Under the pieces are notes generated by a model. That model was not told the DNA's origin and did no database searches. It saw only the letters and a list, made by a program, of their open reading frames with translations. This document shows positions 21,811 through 30,851 of a stretch of 35,984 nt of DNA, piece after piece; position 1 is the first letter of the stretch; every line of letters begins with the position of its first letter. A program made the translations under genes and the position numbers. Source of the stretch: Thiotrichaceae bacterium (GTDB lineage Bacteria; Pseudomonadota; Gammaproteobacteria; Thiotrichales; Thiotrichaceae); contig WFWY01000022.1 in the NCBI GenBank assembly GCA_015490895.1, forward strand, positions 1-35,984. The letters are read 5' to 3'.

Positions 21811-23244
21811 TTACCCTAATGAAGGGGATCGTATCACTGCCATTTTTTCGATCTGCATATCCTCAAATGTATAGGGTATACCCCCTGTACCATAGCCAGA
21901 ATATTTCAGGCCTGCAAAGGGCATCCAGTCAACCCTGAAAGCGGTATGATCATTGATCATCACCGCAGATGCTGACAATCGTTGATAGGCATATAATGCA
22001 GTATCAATATTACTGCTCGCGACAGCTGCCTGAAACGAATAAGGCAGTGCATTTGCCTGCTCTATCGCATCCTCAATATCGTCATAGCTATATACGCATA
22101 CTACCGGGCCAAAGATCTCCTGCTGACTCACCTTGCTTTGCTTATCTGGATTCAATAATACAGTGGGGGAATACAATGCCTCGGCAAGGCGCTGCCCTCC
22201 TGATACCAGCTCTGCGCCTTCTGTCACTGCTTCCTGCACCCACTGCCCAACACGGTTCACTTCGTCATGTCGAATCAGGGGGCCTATGTCGGTTTGTTCT
22301 AATGCAGGGTCTCCAACCTTCATTGCTTTCCCCAGAATAGCCAGCCGTTCTGCGACTTCACGTGCTATGGAATGATGGGCAAAAATCCGCTGCACCGATA
22401 CACAAACCTGACCGGCATGGTAAAAACCTGCCTTGGCTAATAATGGGATCATATCATCAAGATCTGCATCTTCCGCAACAATCACCGGGGCAGCACCGCC
22501 ATGCTCCAACGTACAGCGTGTGCCGGGAGCCAGTTTGCTTTTCAACATCCAGCCTACTTTTGCGCTGCCGATAAAGCTGAAAAAAGCAACACGGGGATCA
22601 GTCACCAGCGCTTGAGCTGTTTCATTATCGACCGTCATTACAGCCTGACACCAGCCCTCTGGCAAACCGGCGGATGCAAATAACTCTGCCAGTGCAAAGG
22701 CTGAAAGCGGTGTATCTCCCGCCGGTTTCACGATGACGGGACAACCACTGGCAATCGCCGGGGCAATCTGGTGAACAATCAGGTTAATCGGGTGGTTAAA
22801 GGCACTCACTGCAACCACAACACCAATAGGCTCCCTGTGGGTAAAGGCAACCCGGTTAGCAGATGCCGGATTAATCCGCATGGGAATCTCACGTCCACCA
22901 TTATTGCGAACACACTCAATACAGTTCAATATACCATCAATGGCTCGATCCATCTCAATTCGGCTATCCAGCAGGGGTTTACCCCCTTCAGCAATTGCTT
23001 GCTCAACCAGCACCTCATAGTGTTGTTCCATGAGTTCTGCCATTTTCTTCAATATCTGGATACGCTGCTCGGCAGGTAACCACTGATCCCTGTTTGCAAA
23101 CAGGGCAGCAGCCTTGCTTAAAGCCTTATCTACACCTTCCTTGTCAATCGTTTCAACAGAGCCCACAGGGCGACTATTATAGGGTGAGTGAACAGTTAAA
23201 CGACCCGCAGCGGTAGCATTGGGGACTTGTAACAAATAATCCAT
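21811..23244 (-). CDS. NAD(P)-dependent aldehyde dehydrogenase, substrate unknown
   Basis: Oxidises an aldehyde to the acid. The 477-aa protein has the family's fold and catalytic set: Asn150 in SAFNHP, Lys173 in VIVKPA, the Rossmann FIGSAKVG loop, Glu247 in LEHGGAAP and the nucleophile Cys281 in GQVCVSVQ, then EIFGPVV and the C-terminal FAGLKYSGYG. The general-base loop reads LEHGG rather than the common LELGG, which recurs in subgroups related to phosphonoacetaldehyde and sulfoacetaldehyde or lactaldehyde dehydrogenases; I cannot choose between them. It lies 78 bases upstream of phhB on the same strand. Confidence 0.92.
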   Translation of the reverse strand: MDYLLQVPNATAAGRLTVHSPYNSRPVGSVETIDKEGVDKALSKAAALFANRDQWLPAEQRIQILKKMAELMEQHYEVLVEQAIAEGGKPLLDSRIEMDRAIDGILNCIECVRNNGGREIPMRINPASANRVAFTHREPIGVVVAVSAFNHPINLIVHQIAPAIASGCPVIVKPAGDTPLSAFALAELFASAGLPEGWCQAVMTVDNETAQALVTDPRVAFFSFIGSAKVGWMLKSKLAPGTRCTLEHGGAAPVIVAEDADLDDMIPLLAKAGFYHAGQVCVSVQRIFAHHSIAREVAERLAILGKAMKVGDPALEQTDIGPLIRHDEVNRVGQWVQEAVTEGAELVSGGQRLAEALYSPTVLLNPDKQSKVSQQEIFGPVVCVYSYDDIEDAIEQANALPYSFQAAVASSNIDTALYAYQRLSASAVMINDHTAFRVDWMPFAGLKYSGYGTGGIPYTFEDMQIEKMAVIRSPSLG

Positions 23245-23346
23245 ACTGGTTCCTTAGTGGGACTCTGAACATACGACAGGAAGTATTCTTGTCGCTAACA
23301 TTGATAAATATAGACAAAGAAAGGATATGTAGTAAGAAAATTTAAC

Positions 23347-23388
23347 CCGGAGCTTGTCCGGGAATAGGAAGCGTAGCGAAGATCACAA
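23347..23388 (-). repeat. Dispersed repeat R1, partial copy D
   Basis: GGAGCTTGTCCGGGAATAGG and the following GAAGCGTAGCGAA block match the left end of the copy at 32820 and the terminal sequence of the copy at 35757. The core found in the other copies is missing or too diverged to align. CCCGG/CCGGG around AGCTTGT forms a small hairpin. Confidence 0.55.
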
Positions 23389-23438
23389 CTTCCTGAACAC
23401 GCTGAGACGATTAATTAATCAATAATACACAGTTTTTT

Positions 23439-23478
23439 TTGATTTATGTCAACAATGATATTACTATTGGGATAGAAT
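23439..23478 (+). promoter_or_regulatory. FNR-like box and -10 element before the DsrC-like gene
   Basis: TTGAT-TTAT-GTCAA at 23439-23452 matches the FNR site TTGAT-N4-ATCAA at nine of ten positions. A -10-like TAGAAT at 23473-23478 would place the centre of the box near -40, close to the -41.5 position of class II activation by FNR/Crp-type regulators. A perfect palindrome GATTAATTAATC lies at 23409-23420. Binding is inferred, not shown. Confidence 0.55.
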
Positions 23479-23512
23479 ATATCTCATCAGCCACCCACAA
23501 GAGGATAGTAAT

Positions 23513-23863
23513 ATGCTAAGTGTACAAGAAGCCGAGGTTTTTCCAGGCAAACGTCCCAATAAAGCAGATAGCCACCGAAGAAGCGTAAACAGCATTGAAC
23601 AACGCGCCCAGAGTAAAGGACTTGAGCTAACCCCCGAGCGTCTTGAGGCCATTGAATTTGTTCAGGACTTCTATGAACACTGTGATGATTGCAAGAATGC
23701 GCGCCAGCTCATGAATATTATGCATCAGGAATTTAAAGACAGAGGTGGCAAGAAATATCTGTACCGTCTGTTTCCCAATGGCCCACTCTCAACTATCCAT
23801 GACCTGATCGATTTACCCAACCTCAATAATCAGGTGGATTTGGGCTTTGGAACATCCTATTAG
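23513..23863 (+). CDS. DsrC/TusE-family protein lacking the C-terminal cysteines
   Basis: A 116-aa small sulfur-relay-family protein. The C-terminal half carries the family core: LTPERLEAIEFVQDFYEHC, then KYLYRLFPNGPLSTIHDLIDLPN. In true DsrC and TusE this arm continues to a penultimate Cys that carries persulfide or trisulfide; here it ends NNQVDLGFGTSY with no Cys in the last 50 residues. The two Cys present (HCDDC, about residues 57-60) are at an unusual place. Arm-cysteine-less paralogues occur in sulfur-metabolising bacteria and have been proposed to be regulatory (RspA). AGAGGA lies upstream of the ATG. It stands alone, divergent from the aldehyde dehydrogenase and convergent with cysZ. 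Confidence 0.85.
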   Translation: MLSVQEAEVFPGKRPNKADSHRRSVNSIEQRAQSKGLELTPERLEAIEFVQDFYEHCDDCKNARQLMNIMHQEFKDRGGKKYLYRLFPNGPLSTIHDLIDLPNLNNQVDLGFGTSY

Positions 23864-23932
23864 TTGAGTCCGTTGTGGCTGTTGCCGGGCTTTACTGTAA
23901 ATAAAGATAAAGAAGAGGAGCACACCTGCCAA

Positions 23933-24691
23933 TCAAGATCGCGGTAAAGCACGCTCATCCAACCGACTCACCCACATTGCGGTTCCTCCAGCAACACTGA
24001 CCGGCATGGCAAAAAAGTTGACCACTGGCAGGGTGGTCAACAGCATAACGCCACTACCGAAACCCAGAGAAACAAAGCGGTTTTTCTTTAATACAGCCAA
24101 TTCTTCCTTGAAAAACAGCTCATGGTTACCCATGGGGTAATCTGCATATTCCAGTGCGAGCATCCAGACGCCGTAAAGCACCCAGGCAAAAGGAGCGATG
24201 ATATTCAGACCGGGGATGACCGTAATAATCAATAGCAGGATTAACCATTTCAGCATGTAACTCATCTTTCGCCCTTCACTGGCCAGGGTTCTTCCCAGCA
24301 CAGAAATAACGGAATGCTCACTTTCAGTAAAATCCGTCTGTCCCCGTAGTTGCTGTTCCACTTTATGCGCCAGGGCCGAATTGAAAGGAGCTGCAATCAG
24401 GTTGGCTATCATGGTAAACCCGTAATACACCGCAATAATCACCAATAGTGCAAACAATGGCCATAATATCCAGGTAATGGCTGTCTCCAGCCACCCCGGT
24501 AACCAGGAAATACTGCCGAGGAATGAATCCATCAATCCGCTAAATTGCGTGTATCCAGTATAAATAGCTACCGAAAATACTACTATATTGACCAGCAGAG
24601 GAACCACTGCATAACGCCGAATACCTTTGCTCCCAATTAAGGAGAAACCCTTGAGCAAGTACCCCAGGCCTTTGAAATAGTTTTTAATCAT
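23933..24691 (-). CDS. cysZ: CysZ-type sulfate permease (EI24 family)
   Basis: An inner-membrane sulfate uptake protein feeding cysteine synthesis. The 252-aa protein begins with the family's N-terminal pattern (YFKGLGYLLKGFSLIGSKGIRRYAVVPLLVN), then has paired long hydrophobic helices and the segment NLIAAPFNSALAHKVE, typical of EI24/CysZ, and later NIIAPFAWVLYG and EYADYPMGNHELFFKEE. AGGAAG precedes the ATG. It is convergent with the DsrC-like gene 69 bases away. No cysK is adjacent, unlike in E. coli. Confidence 0.88.
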   Translation of the reverse strand: MIKNYFKGLGYLLKGFSLIGSKGIRRYAVVPLLVNIVVFSVAIYTGYTQFSGLMDSFLGSISWLPGWLETAITWILWPLFALLVIIAVYYGFTMIANLIAAPFNSALAHKVEQQLRGQTDFTESEHSVISVLGRTLASEGRKMSYMLKWLILLLIITVIPGLNIIAPFAWVLYGVWMLALEYADYPMGNHELFFKEELAVLKKNRFVSLGFGSGVMLLTTLPVVNFFAMPVSVAGGTAMWVSRLDERALPRS

Positions 24692-24771
24692 CGTAACTTC
24701 CTGCTCGTCAAACAGCGAGGCTACTGCCCTCTGGCGATAAACTTGTTGAATTCAATTTCATGAATTCTCGC

Positions 24772-25482
24772 CTAGAAGCGGTAGCTAACACCCAAAGAAA
24801 TAACCGGGTAGAACTTGTAATCTTTCAGCTCATTATTAAGATTTTGTTCTTCCTTGGTCAACTCACTTTGGAAAGTGGCATCGGTCGCCAGATTAATAGC
24901 CTGATTGGTGGCTATATCTCTTGCGATGCCGGATGCCGTCAGACTGGCCTTGGGGCTTCCCTGAAATAACACACCAGCATCCACATTGAAACGCCACTTA
25001 CTGCCTGTTTTGATGGCATTTCCCCAGCCAATACCCAGATAAGGCGCTACGTTTTGAAAAGACACATTCGTATTTAATCGCGAATTACTCAGATCATAGA
25101 AACGATCACCAATCTGAGCGTTGGTATTACCAGCACCGGTGGCATTTAAGTTGAGTTCGTTACTATTGTTATAGACGCCACCCGTGAGTCTGAAACCGCC
25201 TGCCATCGGGTGATAGTCCAGCAAGCCGCCAAAGGTACCTGCCTGTAACTCTCCTTCATAGCGAATACCATCGATGGTATCATCCCGGTTGATATTGCCA
25301 CCATTAAGATTAAGACGTGCATTCAGTTTATCACTGATGTTATAGGTGGCATCCAGACCCAGGCCCAGTGTGCCAACCTTCCCTGTAATCGCAAACTTAC
25401 TGTCTGCCGCCTGTGCATTCGCCAGGTTGCTACTGATCAGAATAGTCAGCATAAGAGAAGAATAAATAGTAATTTTTTTCAT
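24772..25482 (-). CDS. Outer-membrane beta-barrel protein, function unknown
   Basis: A 236-aa exported protein. From ATG 25482 it has a clean signal peptide (MKKITIYSSLMLTILISSNLANA), then alternating amphipathic strands with Gly/Asn-rich turns (KVGTLGLGLDATYNI, RFNVDAGVLFQGSP) and the C-terminal aromatic signature ending VSLGVSYRF, with final Phe for BAM-dependent insertion. A helical insert rich in Glu, Asn and Leu (about 203-222) precedes the last strand. It is the size of OmpW/OmpA-barrel proteins, but I cannot name a family. An in-frame start at 25533 is less likely because it would overlap the kinase gene stop. Confidence 0.8.
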   Translation of the reverse strand: MKKITIYSSLMLTILISSNLANAQAADSKFAITGKVGTLGLGLDATYNISDKLNARLNLNGGNINRDDTIDGIRYEGELQAGTFGGLLDYHPMAGGFRLTGGVYNNSNELNLNATGAGNTNAQIGDRFYDLSNSRLNTNVSFQNVAPYLGIGWGNAIKTGSKWRFNVDAGVLFQGSPKASLTASGIARDIATNQAINLATDATFQSELTKEEQNLNNELKDYKFYPVISLGVSYRF

Positions 25483-25529
25483 ATAGATAAACCCATTTGT
25501 TAATTTAATTTTTAGATTCGTTCGGTACT

Positions 25530-26807
25530 TCATACTATCGCTTTCTGGCGCATTCCCCGCAAGGCAAGAAGTGCTGAACCGTATGCTGCTTCACTGTGCA
25601 TTACCGTCTGGATAGTCGCTTTTAAGTTCTTTTCACGTAATTTTTGCCAGGCTGCATTTTGGCTACCCCCACCGACAGTCACTATTCTGTCAACCGTCAT
25701 ACCCGTTAGCCGCTGTAGGCATTCATAACCTTGTTTCTCAACTTGTGACAGACTTTCCAGCAACGCCTGAAAAAAAACCACATCACTTTCAGGACGTGGT
25801 TCTAACTGTGGCTGTTTGCAAGGATCATTCTTCGGAAAACGCTCTCCCGGAAGCAGCAATGGATAATAATGTAAACCCGTGGGTAATTCTACAGCAACCT
25901 GCTCACTCAGTGCCATTATCTGCTGATAACTGAAAAAGTGACTCAGTATTCGCGCGCCACAGTTCGACGCCCCACCCACCAGCCACTGGTCAAAATAAGG
26001 CTGGCTATACACGCCGTATTTTTGTGAAGTCACTGGCCGGTCTGACAAAATCTTAAGCACCAGAGTGCTCCCCAATGAAGTGACCGCAGAGCCCAGCTGA
26101 CGGATACCCGTTGCCATGACCGCAGCAACACTATCAGTCGTTCCCGTCACCAGCTGTAACGCCGGATCAAGACCGTTTTCTATCGCAACGGTTGCCTTGA
26201 TGGTACCTGCAACGCTACCCGGTGGGCGCACTTCAGGCAGGTTGGCAGCACTCACACCAGCGGCTTGCATCCAGTGTGACCAGCATTGCCCAGGCTTGTC
26301 GTACCCCAGCTTGAAACAGTTATTATAATCACTAACCGGCGCACACCCACGCAGCTTTGCCTGTATATAATCGGCCTGTGAAACGATCATTATATCGTCA
26401 GTGTTTTCTTTTTCACGGGATTTACCGGACTCCCGATACTGCTTCAACAGACGCAAGGCACGCACAAAAGTATCGCTACAGGATGCCAGATCAATACCCT
26501 CCTGTGTAAACCCTGCATCATGATCATCATAATACAGGGGAGCACTGAGTGCCTCACCTGTATGTTTGTTGATCAGCACCAGAGTACCCGATGTGCCATC
26601 CACTGCCAGAGCACAGATATCCCCGGCAACGGCTGTCGGCAACTGTTTAAACACAGACTGGATGGCATGCCACCATTGTTGGGTACTTTGCTTATTACCC
26701 GGCTCCCGGTGATCTATTCTGGCCTCTGCAAGAATAGATTTGTGCTGATCAATCACACAGAGGCGTGTGCCGGAAGTTCCCAGATCCAGCCCGGCATAAC
26801 AGGGCAT
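25530..26807 (-). CDS. FGGY-family sugar kinase (ribulose/xylulose-kinase-like)
   Basis: A cytoplasmic ATP-dependent pentulose or related sugar kinase. The 425-aa protein has the first FGGY ATPase domain starting YAGLDLGTSGTRLCVID with Asp8, AVDGTSGTLVLI, the catalytic-region TGTTDSVAAVMATG with Asp225, and the second domain's VTVGGGSQNAAWQKL. It is shorter than E. coli XylB and resembles the plant XK-1 and cyanobacterial kinases reported to act on D-ribulose. I place the start at ATG 26807, which puts Asp8 at the position expected for that subgroup; a TTG at 26825 overlaps queF. It is tightly coupled to queF, though no functional link is evident. Confidence 0.85.
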   Translation of the reverse strand: MPCYAGLDLGTSGTRLCVIDQHKSILAEARIDHREPGNKQSTQQWWHAIQSVFKQLPTAVAGDICALAVDGTSGTLVLINKHTGEALSAPLYYDDHDAGFTQEGIDLASCSDTFVRALRLLKQYRESGKSREKENTDDIMIVSQADYIQAKLRGCAPVSDYNNCFKLGYDKPGQCWSHWMQAAGVSAANLPEVRPPGSVAGTIKATVAIENGLDPALQLVTGTTDSVAAVMATGIRQLGSAVTSLGSTLVLKILSDRPVTSQKYGVYSQPYFDQWLVGGASNCGARILSHFFSYQQIMALSEQVAVELPTGLHYYPLLLPGERFPKNDPCKQPQLEPRPESDVVFFQALLESLSQVEKQGYECLQRLTGMTVDRIVTVGGGSQNAAWQKLREKNLKATIQTVMHSEAAYGSALLALRGMRQKAIV

Positions 26808-26811
26808 TATT

Positions 26812-27210
26812 TTATGGTAGCTCAACTCTGACAGGTAATGTCCAGCCCGGCTTGCGATGTTCCGCCACTACGGTTGTATAAATACCACCGCGCACATTAA
26901 ACTCTGCTGTCAAGCGCATGAATCGTGGTTGGGTAACTTTAACCAGATCATTTAAAATCTCGTTCGTTACCGCCTCATGAAAAGCCCCCTCTTCCCGAAA
27001 TGACCAGACATACAGTTTCAGTGACTTTAACTCAACACAGCATTCATCCGGTACATACTCAAGCCGCAACTCGGCAAAATCGGGTTGCCCGGTTTTCGGG
27101 CACAAGCAGGTAAACTCCGGAATGCTGATACGAATCGTATAATCCGTATCCTGCTGCGGGTTAGGAAAGGTTTCCAGCGCTTTGGAGGGCGTAGTGCTCA
27201 TGACATTCAT
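26812..27210 (-). CDS. queF: NADPH-dependent 7-cyano-7-deazaguanine reductase
   Basis: Reduces preQ0 to preQ1 in queuosine synthesis for tRNA. The 132-aa size is that of the short (type I, T-fold) QueF. Visible features are the nucleophilic Cys37 in [14 protein letters not shown] (where the usual residue before Leu is Ser, here Cys35), [17 protein letters not shown], and [13 protein letters not shown] with the substrate-binding Glu. An in-frame ATG at 27201 is an equally plausible start. It heads a minus-strand pair with the FGGY kinase and is divergent from smc. I saw no preQ1 riboswitch in the leader. Confidence 0.95.
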   Translation of the reverse strand: MNVMSTTPSKALETFPNPQQDTDYTIRISIPEFTCLCPKTGQPDFAELRLEYVPDECCVELKSLKLYVWSFREEGAFHEAVTNEILNDLVKVTQPRFMRLTAEFNVRGGIYTTVVAEHRKPGWTLPVRVELP

Positions 27211-27314
27211 CCATTAATAAGTAAACCCGTGCATTGTATCGCAATTATGGGTTTCCCATAACCGTGGCTTTGGTTATCATTAGCCCTCATTCACAATACA
27301 GATACCCCTTTTAC

Positions 27315-30300
27315 GTGCGACTCAGCAAAATCAAACTTGCAGGCTTCAAATCCTTCGTTGATCCCACCACTATTGACTTGCGTAGCAACCTGACAGGTAT
27401 TGTCGGTCCTAATGGTTGTGGCAAATCCAACACGATTGACGCAGTGCGCTGGGTAATGGGGGAAAGCTCCGCCAGGCATTTGCGAGGGGACTCCATGGAG
27501 GATGTCATTTTTAATGGCTCATCCGTACGCAAACCTGTAGGACAGGCATCGGTGGAGCTGGTATTTGACAATACGGATACTTCACTGGGGGGGGAATATG
27601 CCAAATTCTCGGAAATAGCCATTAAACGCCAGGTTACCCGTGAGGGCGGCTCCAAATACTTTCTCAATGGCTCCAAATGCCGACGCCGTGATATTACAGA
27701 TATTTTTCTTGGAACAGGTCTTGGCCCGCGCAGCTATGCCATTATTGAACAAGGCATGATTTCACGCCTGATTGAAGCCAAACCAGAAGAGCTACGCGTC
27801 TACCTGGAGGAAGCAGCGGGTATATCAAAATACCGGCAGCGCCGCAGAGAAACCGAGAACCGTATCCGCCATACACGTGAAAATCTTGATAGACTCAATG
27901 ACTTGCGTGAAGAAATTGATAAACACCTTAAACAGCTAAAACGACAGGCTAACGCTGCCGAACGCTATAAGACATTCAAACAGGAAGAGCGCCGTCTGGA
28001 AGCCGAATTACTGGTACTGCGCTACCAGGAAATTCGTGACAGTATTGCCATACAGGAACTCAAAATTGGTGAGCAAGGCACCCTCCAGCAACAGAAAATT
28101 GCCGATTTGCGTACGACTGAAGCAGCGATTGAGGAACAGCGCAGCTTGCACCTGTCCGCCAATGACAAACAAAATACCCTGCAAGGAGAGTTTTATCAGC
28201 TAGGTGCAGAAATCTCCCGCATCGAACAAACCATCAAACACCAGCAAGAAGCAAAAGCACGCTTTGAACAACAGCTCAATGAAATCCAGCAAGAACTTGC
28301 CACCAGTGAACGCCATCTACGGGAAGACCAGGAAACTATCATCCGCAGTCAACGTGATATTGAAAGCCAGCAGCAGCAAAAACAAACGATAGAGACAAGC
28401 CTTGCACAACACAAGCAGGCTTACCAGCAGGCAGACCAGGCGCTGACAGACTGGCAAGCCCAATGGGCGACACTACAGGAGAATATTGCCCAACCCACTC
28501 AGCAGGCGCATATTGAACGCACCCGAATGGAACAGCTCGAACGCCAGATTCAACAGCACAAAAACAGGCTGGAACGGCTGGAAACACTACCCCGCCAGGC
28601 AGACACCCCGCAACTCCAGGCAACCCTGGCAAGCTACGAGTCAGAACGACAGGAAATCACAACACACTACGAAACAACGCGAGACACATTACAACAAACC
28701 TCAGCAGAGACCGAAGCGCTTGAGGTAGCCCTGCGGGAATTACAGGAACAACTCAACCAGGCACGCTCAAAACAGCAAACAACGGCAGGTAAACTGGCCT
28801 CATTGACAGCCTTGCAACAGGCTGCACTGGGCAAGGATCAAAAGCGCTCAAAGGACTGGTTAAACCAGCATGGACTGAGCAGGCAGATCAGGCTGGCTGA
28901 AACCCTGAAAGTAACCCCTGGCTGGGAAAAAGCCCTGGAGACGGTTCTGGGGAAACAGCTAGAGGCCATTGAAGTTGAGGATCTTGAACAGCTCGGGCAA
29001 CAACTCCTGCAAACACTGCCAGCCGGCACCTCCCTGTCTTTTTTCCAGCGTGAAAAAAATCATGCAACCATTGAACAGATACCCAGACTGTTTATTAATA
29101 AACTCCAGTCCTCATCTGCAGTTGTTGACCAGCTCCTGGCACATATTTATTTTGCAGACACCCTCACCGATGCACTACAGCTGCGACACAAGCTTGATCC
29201 TCATGCCTCTATCATCTGTCAGGATGGTACCTGGCTGGGGAAAAACTGGCTACAAACCAGTGCCGGAGGCGATCCTCAGGAAAGCATCCTTTCCCGAGCA
29301 AAGACTATTAAACAACTCACTAGCAGCCTGAATCAACTGGAGCGGCAAGTTACTGAACTAGAGGCTCAACTTGAGCAAAAGCAGCAGCAACTTGCACAAA
29401 CCCGGCAACAACGTGACGCGTCACAAAACAAACACAATGCGTTGCATCGCAAACAATCACAACTGGAAAACAACATCAACACCCTGCGGCAACGTATGGA
29501 ACAAAACCGGCAACAGGAAAAACAACGCAAGGATGAAAAAAACGAATTGCACAAACTGATCCAGACACTGGAACAGGAACACCTGCATGCTACCGAGCAA
29601 CGCAACGCAGCGGTCACACAGGTAGAAGTGCTCTCCGCTGAGAAGCAACAGTTGCAGCAACAGCAGGAGGCACTAACAGAGCGCATAAAAACAAGTCGTC
29701 AACGCATGCTGGAAACCCAAAGCCGGCAGCAACAGCTATCACTGCGAATTGAATCTCTGGAAAAAACCTTACAGCAGGCACGTCAGCAAATCGAACGAAC
29801 CAGTGAACGGGTGCAGCGACTACAGCAGCGCCAGCAGCAATTATTAGATACTCAACAAAAGGACGACACGCCAGACCAGGATTACCAGAAACAACTGGAG
29901 AGCCTGCTCGAAAAGCGCAAGCAACGTGAGCAACACCTACAGCAGGCACGTACAGAATTGCAACATATTGATCATCAGATACGGACATTAAATAATCAAC
30001 GCATCAAACAGGAGCAGGCTATAGAGCAGGTGCGTGATACCCTGCAAACCTTGAAACTTTCCTGGCAGGAGTCCTCTGTACGTATGAAAACCTTGCTGGA
30101 ACAATTCGCAGAAACTGATTATGAGCTTGATGCTGTCGAAGCTGCCTTAGCGGATGACGCTCATATCAAAAACCATCAGCAACAACTGGAATACCTGCGA
30201 GGAAAGATTCAGCGCCTGGGAGCTATCAACCTTGCTGCTATTGATGAATTTGAACAGGAATCAGCGCGCAAGAACTACCTGGATGAGCAAAATGATGACC

Positions 30301-30830
30301 TGATCAAAGCGCTGAACACTCTGGAAACAGCCATTGGAAAAATTGATCGGGATACTCGCAGCCTGTTCAAGGACACCTTTGACAAAGTCAACAACCAGAT
30401 TGGTGACATGTTTCCACGTCTCTTTGGCGGTGGCAAAGCTTATCTGGAAATGACCGACAACAACCTGCTCACCACTGGTGTGGTAATCATGGCACAACCA
30501 CCGGGTAAAAAAATCTCCAATATTCATCTCATGTCAGGTGGCGAAAAAGCGCTGACAGCCGCCGCCATGGTCTTCGCTATTTTTGAGTTGAACCCGGCGC
30601 CCTTTTGTATGCTGGATGAAGTGGATGCCCCGCTCGATGAAGCGAATGTGCGACGTTTCGCTGATCTGGTCAAACACATGTCAGAACGTATTCAGTTTAT
30701 TTTTATCACACATAACAAAACCACGATGGAAGTTGCGGAAAACCTGATAGGTGTTACCATGCGCGAACTGGGTGTATCACGCACTGTAACGGTTAACGTT
30801 AATGATGCTGCGGAAATGTCCAACGCATAA
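27315..30830 (+). CDS. smc: Chromosome segregation ATPase SMC
   Basis: Forms the core dimer of the bacterial condensin that compacts and separates chromosomes. From GTG 27315 the protein is 1171 aa, a normal SMC length, and starts at the conserved RLSKIKLAGFKSFVDPT. Walker A is GIVGPNGCGKSN (about 29-40). Two long coiled coils rich in Gln, Glu and Arg flank a hinge near residues 500-650. The C-terminal head has the ABC signature HLMSGGEKALTAAAM and Walker B PFCMLDEVDAPLDEAN. The longer frame from 27234 adds 27 residues not seen in the family. No scpA or scpB is in the window; zipA follows 21 bases later. Confidence 0.97.
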   Translation: MRLSKIKLAGFKSFVDPTTIDLRSNLTGIVGPNGCGKSNTIDAVRWVMGESSARHLRGDSMEDVIFNGSSVRKPVGQASVELVFDNTDTSLGGEYAKFSEIAIKRQVTREGGSKYFLNGSKCRRRDITDIFLGTGLGPRSYAIIEQGMISRLIEAKPEELRVYLEEAAGISKYRQRRRETENRIRHTRENLDRLNDLREEIDKHLKQLKRQANAAERYKTFKQEERRLEAELLVLRYQEIRDSIAIQELKIGEQGTLQQQKIADLRTTEAAIEEQRSLHLSANDKQNTLQGEFYQLGAEISRIEQTIKHQQEAKARFEQQLNEIQQELATSERHLREDQETIIRSQRDIESQQQQKQTIETSLAQHKQAYQQADQALTDWQAQWATLQENIAQPTQQAHIERTRMEQLERQIQQHKNRLERLETLPRQADTPQLQATLASYESERQEITTHYETTRDTLQQTSAETEALEVALRELQEQLNQARSKQQTTAGKLASLTALQQAALGKDQKRSKDWLNQHGLSRQIRLAETLKVTPGWEKALETVLGKQLEAIEVEDLEQLGQQLLQTLPAGTSLSFFQREKNHATIEQIPRLFINKLQSSSAVVDQLLAHIYFADTLTDALQLRHKLDPHASIICQDGTWLGKNWLQTSAGGDPQESILSRAKTIKQLTSSLNQLERQVTELEAQLEQKQQQLAQTRQQRDASQNKHNALHRKQSQLENNINTLRQRMEQNRQQEKQRKDEKNELHKLIQTLEQEHLHATEQRNAAVTQVEVLSAEKQQLQQQQEALTERIKTSRQRMLETQSRQQQLSLRIESLEKTLQQARQQIERTSERVQRLQQRQQQLLDTQQKDDTPDQDYQKQLESLLEKRKQREQHLQQARTELQHIDHQIRTLNNQRIKQEQAIEQVRDTLQTLKLSWQESSVRMKTLLEQFAETDYELDAVEAALADDAHIKNHQQQLEYLRGKIQRLGAINLAAIDEFEQESARKNYLDEQNDDLIKALNTLETAIGKIDRDTRSLFKDTFDKVNNQIGDMFPRLFGGGKAYLEMTDNNLLTTGVVIMAQPPGKKISNIHLMSGGEKALTAAAMVFAIFELNPAPFCMLDEVDAPLDEANVRRFADLVKHMSERIQFIFITHNKTTMEVAENLIGVTMRELGVSRTVTVNVNDAAEMSNA

Positions 30831-30851
30831 ACGCTTCTCTGGAGACCCTGT

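Noticed and set aside
27211-27314. Possible preQ1 riboswitch upstream of queF
   Set aside because: The leader is short and lacks the C-rich loop and A-rich tail of known preQ1 aptamers.
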